DNA of 7,068 nt from Betaproteobacteria bacterium. GTDB lineage: Bacteria; Pseudomonadota; Gammaproteobacteria; Burkholderiales; Ferrovaceae. The first letter of the stretch is position 1, and each line of letters opens with the position of its first letter. The stretch spans positions 1-7,068 of the forward strand of contig JAGWPH010000037.1 in assembly GCA_028870615.1 (NCBI GenBank), in the 5' to 3' direction. Made by a program: the position numbers and the translations under genes. The notes beneath the pieces were generated by a model. It did no database searches. It saw only the letters and a list, made by a program, of their open reading frames with translations, and was not told where the DNA came from. This document shows positions 1 through 5,031 of the stretch, in pieces.

Positions 1-593
1 TACGGGCTGCCTGATCGCATCCGTTCCGACAATGGGGTGCCCTTCGCGTCTCCACAGGCCCTGCATGGCCTGAGCAAGCTCTCCGTATGGTGGCTGCGCC
101 TGGGCATTGCAATCGAGCGCATTGCCCCGGGGCATCCCGAGCAAAATGGCCGGCACGAACGCATGCATCTGACCCTCAAAAAGGCCACCACAAAACCGCC
201 GGGAGGCAACCTGTTGCAGCAGCAGGAGAAATTTGATCGTTTCCAGCAGGAATACAACTATGAGAGGCCACACCAGGCGTTGGCAATGCAACGGCCAGGC
301 GATCTCTACAAGCCCTCGGCAGGGAATACCGGGGATTACCTGAGGTGGATTACCCCTTCCATGACCAGTCGGTGATTGTGACCCGTTGTGGGCGTATCTG
401 CCTGAAACGAAAGAAAGTCAGCTTGAGTCTTGTGTTTGCTGGACAGAAGGTAGGCGTCAAGGAAGTAGGGGATGGGGTCTGGTCCGTCGGTTTCATGGAC
501 TACGACCTGGGTTACTTCGACCTGAATTCCTGCCGGGTGGAACCCGGGGAGAATCCGTTCGGGTGTAAAGTGTTAACCATGTCTCCGGAATAA
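1..593 (+). pseudogene. IS481-type transposase, 3' part, frameshifted
   Basis: This is the C-terminal part of a DDE transposase with an integrase (rve) core; the start lies left of the window. The frame open from base 1 begins YGLPDRIRSDNG, where the Asp of SDNG (bases 28-30) is a catalytic acid. It continues to PGHPEQNGRHERMH, where the Glu of HER (157-159) fits the final acid of the triad. This frame stops at 375. The family tail (YRGLPEVDYPFHD, CGRICLKRKK, FAGQKVG, FMDYDLGYFD, RVEP, KVLTMS) continues in the -1 frame from about base 321 to the TAA at 591-593. Restoring one base near 319-321 gives a continuous SAREYRGLPE. I see no slippery heptamer, so decay or a sequencing error is likelier than programmed frameshifting. 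The catalytic core and the tail are each intact; only the join is broken. Assignment to IS481 rests on recalled motifs. Confidence 0.85.
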
Positions 594-616
594 ACTGTAA
601 ACCATGTCTCCGGAAT
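571..616. repeat. Tandem direct repeat, probable right end of the IS
   Basis: Two 21-base copies lie at 571-591 and 596-616, differ at one base (the fourth), and start 25 bases apart; both contain ccatgtctccggaat. The inner copy is also coding sequence: it supplies the transposase C-terminus LTMSPE and the first base of its stop codon. The outer copy is noncoding and is the best candidate for the terminal repeat of the insertion sequence. The 11-base piece ctccggaatgc of the outer copy (608-618) recurs exactly at 622-632, so the true boundary could be near 616 or near 632. The left end and any target duplication are outside the window, so the element's limits cannot be confirmed. Confidence 0.6.
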
Positions 617-644
617 GCGCCCTCCGGAATGCACCAAAACGAGG

Positions 645-720
<76 letters not shown>

Positions 721-734
721 CCCGGGGACCGGGA

Positions 735-763
735 ATTATACCGGAATGGATGCGCTGCGTCAG
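735..763 (-). promoter_or_regulatory. Sigma-70-type promoter of tRNA-Thr
   Basis: Read on the minus strand, a perfect -10 box TATAAT (740-735) lies 17 bases after CTGACG (763-758), which matches 4 of 6 bases of the -35 consensus. The -10 box ends 14 bases before the tRNA, giving an expected leader of about 7 bases. The sequence after the -10 is all G and C apart from two Ts, as in the GC-rich discriminators of stable-RNA promoters under stringent control, and contains the small dyad CCCGG-GGA-CCGGG (721-733). The -35 box includes the stop codon of the upstream SDR gene (762-760). The tRNA can therefore be transcribed independently of the operon, although read-through from it remains possible. 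Confidence 0.7.
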
Positions 764-1557
764 GGCTTGAACATGATATCCCTTGAGGAGGACCGCAGGT
801 GCTGGCCGCCGTCCACGTACAGTGTGGTCCCGGTAATGGCGTGCGCTGAGGCCAGATAGACGGCAGCCTGGGCGATATCTTCCGGGAACGAAGCGTGCCC
901 GAGTGGGGTGTTGTGGTGTGCCAGGGCAAAGTCCATTTCGGACTGGGAGCCGGAGGGCAGCGTAATTCCGGGAGCCAGACCAACCATGCGCAACACCGGC
1001 GCATAGCATTGTGCCAGCAACCGGGTTGCGGTTTCCAAAGCGGCTTTCGAAAGCGTATAGGATAAAAAATCCGGGTTGAGGTTGATGAGTTTCTGGTCCA
1101 ACAGATTGATGATGACTCCGGGAGTGCACTCCCGTGCTGGGTTGCTCAGGTCTTGCTGACGATGCGCTTCATACAGCTGGCGTGACAGCACCAGCGGAGC
1201 GCTCAAGTTGATCGCCATATGACGTTCCAGCATCTCGGGACGAATGCTTTGCCCGTCGTCGAATTCAAAAAGGGAGGCATTGTTGATCAGGCAATGAGGC
1301 AGCCCCATGCGCTCGATACAGGCTGGAATCAAGGCACTTGCCTCGGTGGGTGAAGCCAGATCGGCCTGGAGGGCCAATGCAGAACAACCCATTTCCCTGA
1401 TTTGAGTCACCGTTGCCTGTGCCTCGGACTCCGACCGGTGATAATGGACAACAATATCCCAACCTGCTTCGGCCAGTGCCAGGGCCATGCATTTCCCCAG
1501 TCGCTTGGCTGCTCCGGTGACGAGGGCGATCCGGGGAGATGGCGGGTTGCGATTCAT
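760..1557 (-). CDS. Pteridine-reductase-like short-chain dehydrogenase
   Basis: The 265-residue protein is a classical SDR, a cytoplasmic NAD(P)H-dependent oxidoreductase with a Rossmann fold. TGAAKRLG (14-21) is the cofactor glycine motif and VHYHRSE (37-43) fits an NADPH preference. NNAS occupies 92-95, and Y167-T-L-S-K171 supplies the catalytic Tyr and Lys. The usual catalytic Ser is replaced by Asp154 in INLLDQ, a pattern known from pteridine reductases (PTR1 and FolM-like enzymes), as are NNAS and YTLSKAAL. The likely reaction is reduction of dihydropterin or dihydrofolate, but substrates cannot be fixed from sequence. The length is normal. The ATG overlaps the stop codon of the preceding gene by four bases (ATGA) and no strong ribosome site is visible, so translational coupling is likely. 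Other SDR activities, such as 3-oxoacyl reduction, are less likely because of the Asp. Confidence 0.82.
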   Translation of the reverse strand: MNRNPPSPRIALVTGAAKRLGKCMALALAEAGWDIVVHYHRSESEAQATVTQIREMGCSALALQADLASPTEASALIPACIERMGLPHCLINNASLFEFDDGQSIRPEMLERHMAINLSAPLVLSRQLYEAHRQQDLSNPARECTPGVIINLLDQKLINLNPDFLSYTLSKAALETATRLLAQCYAPVLRMVGLAPGITLPSGSQSEMDFALAHHNTPLGHASFPEDIAQAAVYLASAHAITGTTLYVDGGQHLRSSSRDIMFKP

Positions 1558-2468
1558 TTCAGCAGGCTGTCGAGAGTTTCAGGTTGAATGCCGAAAACGG
1601 TACCAAGTGTGAGCGGAGCACCTGGAGGCAGGACATTATCCAGGCGCATTGATGCAAGATTGTCTCGCGACATCAGCATGGGGCCGGGCAGGGCTTCAAA
1701 CATCAGGGCCTGCAGCGTCCCTAACCATGCAGGAAGGGATACGATGAGGCGGGTATGCCCGGTGCGCCGAGCCGCAAATTGCACCAGCTCGGCCAGCGTC
1801 AGGATCTCGGGGCCGGCCAGGTCGTAGCTTTGACCTAGGGTCTGCGGCATGGCAAGGGAGCGCACCAAAGCCTCAGCCACATTCTCCACGCTGACGGGCT
1901 GAAATCGGGCCGTGGCACAGGTGAGTGGCAGGACAGGAAAGCGCCGGGCAAGTTTTGAAAACAGATTGATGAAATTATCGTGTGCTCCAAAAATGACCGA
2001 AGGACGGAAAATGGTCCAGTCCAGATTGCTGGTGCGGACGCGCTGTTCGCCTTCTCCTTTACTGCGCTGGTACATGGAAGGGCCGGTACGGTCTGCGCCC
2101 AAAGCACTCATATGCAGAATACGACGTACTCCCCGAGCCTTCATGCTGTCCAGGATCATTTGTACCAGATCCACGTGCGCTGCCTTGAACTGTAACCCAT
2201 AAGGCTTTGCAGGTTTGTCATGGAGCAGCCCCACCAGATTGATGACCGTCCCCGCAGGCCCAATCTGGTGGCATAAGGATTCCAGGAATTGCGGTTCATG
2301 TACGGAGCCCTCCACCCATTGAATTTGCGGTGTCCGTGAGTTCTGGTGCGGGCGGGGAAGAAGGCGCGTGGGAATGATGACAGGATATCCGCGCTCCACC
2401 AGTCGTGTCGTGACAGAACGGCCTACAAACCCACTGCCACCAATGAGGAGGACGGGAGGATACGACAT
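1554..2468 (-). CDS. NDUFA9-like atypical SDR, NAD(P)H-binding protein
   Basis: The 304-residue protein has an N-terminal Rossmann fold with the dinucleotide motif GGSGFVG (10-16). It then shows VINLVGLL (75-82), HMSALGAD (119-126), Y133QRSK137, WTIFRPSVIFG (151-161), PVSVENVAEA (191-200) and YDLAGPE (215-221). This series is typical of the complex I NDUFA9-like atypical SDR family, related to NAD-dependent epimerases. Members bind NAD(P)H, and the bacterial ones have mostly unknown roles: quinone-related, respiratory or sugar/isoprenoid-related functions have been suggested, so no reaction is assigned. There is no signal peptide. The ATG lies 18 bases after the regulator gene's stop codon, in an A-rich leader without a clear Shine-Dalgarno sequence. 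The 3' end overlaps the next SDR gene by 4 bases. It is probably transcribed from the promoter upstream of the regulator gene. Confidence 0.8.
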   Translation of the reverse strand: MSYPPVLLIGGSGFVGRSVTTRLVERGYPVIIPTRLLPRPHQNSRTPQIQWVEGSVHEPQFLESLCHQIGPAGTVINLVGLLHDKPAKPYGLQFKAAHVDLVQMILDSMKARGVRRILHMSALGADRTGPSMYQRSKGEGEQRVRTSNLDWTIFRPSVIFGAHDNFINLFSKLARRFPVLPLTCATARFQPVSVENVAEALVRSLAMPQTLGQSYDLAGPEILTLAELVQFAARRTGHTRLIVSLPAWLGTLQALMFEALPGPMLMSRDNLASMRLDNVLPPGAPLTLGTVFGIQPETLDSLLK

Positions 2469-2486
2469 GAATTTTGAAGTGTTTTT

Positions 2487-2903
2487 TTATTGGTGCCGGA
2501 TACGTACGACGATATCCACCCCTTCCTGAATCATTCCCGGAGGGAGATTGGGCAGTCCTTCCACGCGCAATTCTTCGGATTCGATATCCATCAACATGCC
2601 GGAATCCACGTCGAAGAAATGATGGTGCGGGATCGTGTATGTGTCGTAGAACACGCGCTCAGGGTCGATGATCACTTCCCGGACCAGCCCCTTTTTTTCT
2701 AACAAATTAAGCGTGTTGTAGATTGTTGCCTTGGAAACTTCTGCATGTTCCTGATTGACCAGAGCCAACAGCTGATCTGCGGAAAGGTGCTGTCGTCGCG
2801 AAAAGAGGGCCTTGGCGATAACCAGTCGCTGGTGCGTTGGAATGATGTCGTGCTGACGTAGCAGTTCAGCAATATGGGAACGATCCGGTGTCAGGGTTTC
2901 CAT
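2487..2903 (-). CDS. Fur-superfamily regulator, Irr-like
   Basis: The protein has about 138 residues from the chosen ATG. An in-frame TTG four codons upstream (2915) is an alternative start; neither has a strong ribosome site. Positions below count from the TTG form. The N-terminal winged helix contains PTHQR (26-30), HLSADQLL (43-50) and the recognition helix SKATIYNTLNLLEKKGLV (61-78). The C-terminal dimerisation and metal-binding part has FYDT (89-92), the triple His PHHHF (96-100), DVDSGMLMDI and a tail ending LPPGM...VDIVVRIR. The HHH segment and this tail resemble the iron-response regulator Irr more than canonical Fur. There is not a single cysteine, so the structural CxxC zinc sites of classical Fur and PerR are absent. 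Its promoter overlaps the ispH stop codon. Expected role: DNA-binding control of iron, haem or oxidative-stress genes. Fur-family membership is certain; the Irr assignment is inference. Confidence 0.88.
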   Translation of the reverse strand: METLTPDRSHIAELLRQHDIIPTHQRLVIAKALFSRRQHLSADQLLALVNQEHAEVSKATIYNTLNLLEKKGLVREVIIDPERVFYDTYTIPHHHFFDVDSGMLMDIESEELRVEGLPNLPPGMIQEGVDIVVRIRHQ

Positions 2904-2946
2904 GGGAGGAGGCAAAATTTCCGTTGGTTGAGGCCTATGATCCCCT

Positions 2947-2976
2947 AATATAGCCCGGATTGACGCAAAATTTCAA
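2947..2976 (-). promoter_or_regulatory. Sigma-70-type promoter of the regulator-SDR-SDR unit
   Basis: Read on the minus strand, TTGAAA (2976-2971) and TATATT (2952-2947) are separated by 18 bases; each box matches five of six consensus bases. The expected start is near 2940, giving a leader of about 37 bases to the ATG at 2903. The -35 box includes the ispH stop codon (2975-2973). An imperfect dyad, ggcctat (2932-2938) facing atagcc (2950-2955) across 11 bases, overlaps the -10 box and the predicted start, a plausible place for an autoregulatory operator. The dyad is not a recognisable Fur or Irr box, so that role is speculative. Confidence 0.6.
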
Positions 2977-3917
2977 TTACCTAACGCCTTGGGCAAGGGG
3001 AATACGACATTTTCCGGTGTTCCCTTCAGTTCATGGACTGCCCCTGCCCCCAGCGCCTGAAGGCGTTCGACCACTTCGTTCACAAGCACTTCCGGGGCTG
3101 AGGCCCCTGCCGTGACGCCAATCCGGGTTTTTCCAACCAACCATTCCGGCTGGAGATCGGCGGCCCGATCCACCATATAGGCGTCAATGCCCCGGTGAGC
3201 TGCCACTTCGCGTAAACGATTGGAGTTGGAACTGGTGGGAGAACCTACAACGATGACCAGGTCGGCCTGGGTTGATAAGGCCTTAACGGCATCCTGGCGA
3301 TTTTGAGTGGCATAACAGATATCGTCTTTTCGCGGTCCTTGAATGGCTGGAAACCGCAAGCGCAATGCTTGTATCACGCGCTGGGCATCGTCTACCGACA
3401 GGGTGGTCTGAGTGACATAGGACAGCTGGCCCGGATGCTCGATGGCCAGGTTGGCCACATCCTCGGGGGTTTCGACCAGGTAAATGCGGTCACGCGCCTG
3501 TCCCAGCGTCCCTTCCACCTCCGGGTGGCCGCGGTGTCCGATCATGACAATTTCACGACCCGCTGCGTGCAGGCGCGCCACTTCGGTATGGACTTTGGTG
3601 ACCAGGGGGCAGGTCGCGTCAAACACATGCAGTCCGCGCGCATCGGCTTCTGCCCGGACTGCCAATGAAACGCCATGGGCGCTGAAAATGACGGTGGCAC
3701 CGGTGGGAACTTCACTCAGGTGCTCGATGAAAACAGCCCCCTTGCTTTTGAGGTTATCGACGACAAAGCGGTTGTGGACCACTTCATGCCGCACGAAAAT
3801 GGGCGCGCCGTGCCGCTCCAGGGCGCGCTCAACAATTTCGATGGCACGATCCACCCCTGCACAAAACCCCCGGGGGTTGGCCAGGATAAGGGGGATGGGG
3901 GGGCGGGGCAGGGACAT
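2973..3917 (-). CDS. ispH: 4-hydroxy-3-methylbut-2-enyl diphosphate reductase
   Basis: IspH (LytB) is the cytoplasmic [4Fe-4S] enzyme that makes IPP and DMAPP from HMBPP, the last step of the MEP isoprenoid pathway. The 314 residues match the usual length (E. coli 316). All three cluster cysteines are present: C19 in [13 protein letters not shown]103 in DATCPLV and C201 in [10 protein letters not shown]. Substrate-site residues are also seen: H48 in VVHNR, H81 in SAHGVS, H131 and E133 in GHPEVEGT, the TQTTLSVDD segment (169-177), SSNSNR (229-234) and GASAPE (261-266). The ATG at 3917 shares its A with the upstream stop codon (TAATG); an upstream in-frame start would add 15 unconserved residues inside the neighbouring gene. 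It closes the ileS operon. A G-rich tract on the opposite strand covers codons 2-9. Confidence 0.97.
   Translation of the reverse strand: MSLPRPPIPLILANPRGFCAGVDRAIEIVERALERHGAPIFVRHEVVHNRFVVDNLKSKGAVFIEHLSEVPTGATVIFSAHGVSLAVRAEADARGLHVFDATCPLVTKVHTEVARLHAAGREIVMIGHRGHPEVEGTLGQARDRIYLVETPEDVANLAIEHPGQLSYVTQTTLSVDDAQRVIQALRLRFPAIQGPRKDDICYATQNRQDAVKALSTQADLVIVVGSPTSSNSNRLREVAAHRGIDAYMVDRAADLQPEWLVGKTRIGVTAGASAPEVLVNEVVERLQALGAGAVHELKGTPENVVFPLPKALGN
3891..3913 (+). other. G-rich tract with quadruplex potential
   Basis: The plus strand carries GGGG-AT-GGGGGGG-C-GGGG-CA-GGG, four runs of at least three Gs separated by one or two bases, which fits the common quadruplex pattern. It covers ispH codons 2-9 on the template strand, so the mRNA is C-rich there and quadruplex folding would occur in DNA only. 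The codons read SLPRPPIP, so a proline-rich N-terminus may explain the tract. The seven-G run (3897-3903) is also a possible slippage site. Function is unproven. Confidence 0.4.
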
Positions 3918-4570
3918 TACAGCGCATCCCCACCCGGCCAACCGAAGCGTTCTTCCTTCCACGGGTCGCCCTCATTGTGGTATCCACGCACCTCCCAAAA
4001 ACCGGGACGGTCCCGTTCGTGCAGTTCAATCGCTTTAAGCCACTTGGCGCCCTTCCAGGCATATCGTTTCGGTACGATGATTCGTACCGGACCGCCATGC
4101 TCGCGCGGAATCGGGTGACCTGACCAGCTGTGCGCAACAATGACGTCGTCATCCAGAAGGGCCATCAAAGGTAAATTGGTCGTGTAGTCATCATAGCCAT
4201 GGAGCGTGACAAACTGGGCTGTCTCCAGCGGGCTGGCCAGAGCAAGCAAGTCACGCGCGAGGACGCCACGCCATGCCATGTCCAACTGCGACCAGCGGGT
4301 CACACAATGAAAATCGGATATTGACGTGGTCTGGGGTAGCCTCTGAAAGGTGGCCCAATCCAGATCCTGCTCAAGCTGTACCAGGCCGAATACCCGGAGG
4401 CGCCAATGGTCCGGAGAAATATGGGGCTGGATGCCCAGATCCAGAATCGGAAAATCACGAACTTCGGTTTGACCCCGTGGAATACGCACATTGGCGTTGA
4501 CGCGCCCGGGTTTCATCTCCCTTCGGGTCACGGCAATTTTGGCTTGGATCAGTTTGTTCCAGTCAGTCAT
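3917..4570 (-). CDS. Sulfite-oxidase-like molybdopterin oxidoreductase
   Basis: The 217-residue protein is a compact member of the sulfite oxidase molybdopterin-binding fold. DFHCVTRWS (86-94) places C89 as the expected molybdenum-ligand cysteine, followed by the conserved T91-R92-W93. Later motifs are [15 protein letters not shown] (111-125), [17 protein letters not shown] (137-153) with the HGG-PVR pterin segment, and [17 protein letters not shown] (157-173). There is no Tat signal, no haem or dimerisation domain and no membrane segment, so this is probably a single-domain cytoplasmic 'sulfite oxidase-like oxidoreductase', unlike exported MsrP. The substrate is unknown; sulfite or an S- or N-oxide is possible. 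The ATG overlaps the lspA stop codon (ATGA), and its own stop shares a base with the ispH ATG, so it is embedded in the operon. The family call is firm; the reaction is not assigned. Confidence 0.87.
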   Translation of the reverse strand: MTDWNKLIQAKIAVTRREMKPGRVNANVRIPRGQTEVRDFPILDLGIQPHISPDHWRLRVFGLVQLEQDLDWATFQRLPQTTSISDFHCVTRWSQLDMAWRGVLARDLLALASPLETAQFVTLHGYDDYTTNLPLMALLDDDVIVAHSWSGHPIPREHGGPVRIIVPKRYAWKGAKWLKAIELHERDRPGFWEVRGYHNEGDPWKEERFGWPGGDAL

Positions 4571-5031
4571 TTGCTTGTTTTCAGTCCGTCCCACAGCAGA
4601 ATGGCGACACCGATGGTGATGGCCGAGTCTGCCAGGTTAAACGCGGGCCAGTAATGACTGCCCACATGCCATTGAATGAAATCGGTCACCGTTCCAACCA
4701 GCGCTCGGTCAATCAGATTGCCGAGGGCCCCTCCCATGATCAAGCTGAGGCCGAGGCAAAAACGGCGATTTTCAGGGTGGCGATGGATCAGGATACCCAT
4801 GAACAGGAGGGCTGCCAAGGCAATGAAGCTGAAGAAATAACGTTGCCAGCCATTGGCGTTGGCGAGGAAACTGAAGGCAGCGCCCTGATTGTAGGCCAGC
4901 ACCAGGTCAAAATAAGGGTTGATACGGCGAATGGGGTCTGACCCCATCCAATCCATGATCCAGCGTTTGCTGATCTGATCGGCCAGAGCCACTCCCAGAG
5001 CCAATCCTGCCCATTGGCTGAAATTACGCAT
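4567..5031 (-). CDS. lspA: Lipoprotein signal peptidase (signal peptidase II)
   Basis: LspA is the inner-membrane aspartyl protease that removes signal peptides from lipidated prolipoproteins. The 154 residues fit the family (about 150-170). Motifs in order are ADQISK (17-22), YNQGAAFSF (47-55), GGALGNLIDR (100-109), TDFIQW (116-121) and FNLADSAI (131-138). By comparison with characterised enzymes, D117 and D135 form the catalytic dyad. Four hydrophobic stretches are visible, roughly 6-24, 64-82, 92-108 and 131-148, matching the four-helix topology. The start at 5031 was chosen because the sequence conserved in LspA begins at MRNFSQWAG; the open frame extends further upstream, but only inside ileS. 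The gene overlaps the end of ileS by 8 bases and the next gene by 4. No clear Shine-Dalgarno sequence is visible, so coupling to ileS translation is likely. Confidence 0.96.
   Translation of the reverse strand: MRNFSQWAGLALGVALADQISKRWIMDWMGSDPIRRINPYFDLVLAYNQGAAFSFLANANGWQRYFFSFIALAALLFMGILIHRHPENRRFCLGLSLIMGGALGNLIDRALVGTVTDFIQWHVGSHYWPAFNLADSAITIGVAILLWDGLKTSK

Noticed and set aside
313..330. Programmed -1 frameshift joining the two transposase frames
   Set aside because: No X XXY YYZ slippery heptamer is present at the join; a one-base deletion is the simpler explanation.
386..568. Third-frame open reading frame inside the transposase tail
   Set aside because: The conserved IS481 tail is read in a different frame over the same bases.
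3865..3878. Perfect 14-base palindrome aacccccgggggtt
   Set aside because: It encodes the invariant N-P-R-G segment of the IspH NPRGFCAG motif, so coding constraint explains it.
3484..4118. Plus-strand open frames opposite ispH and the molybdoenzyme gene
   Set aside because: These are low-complexity, Arg/Pro/Ser-rich shadows of well-supported genes, with no family motifs.
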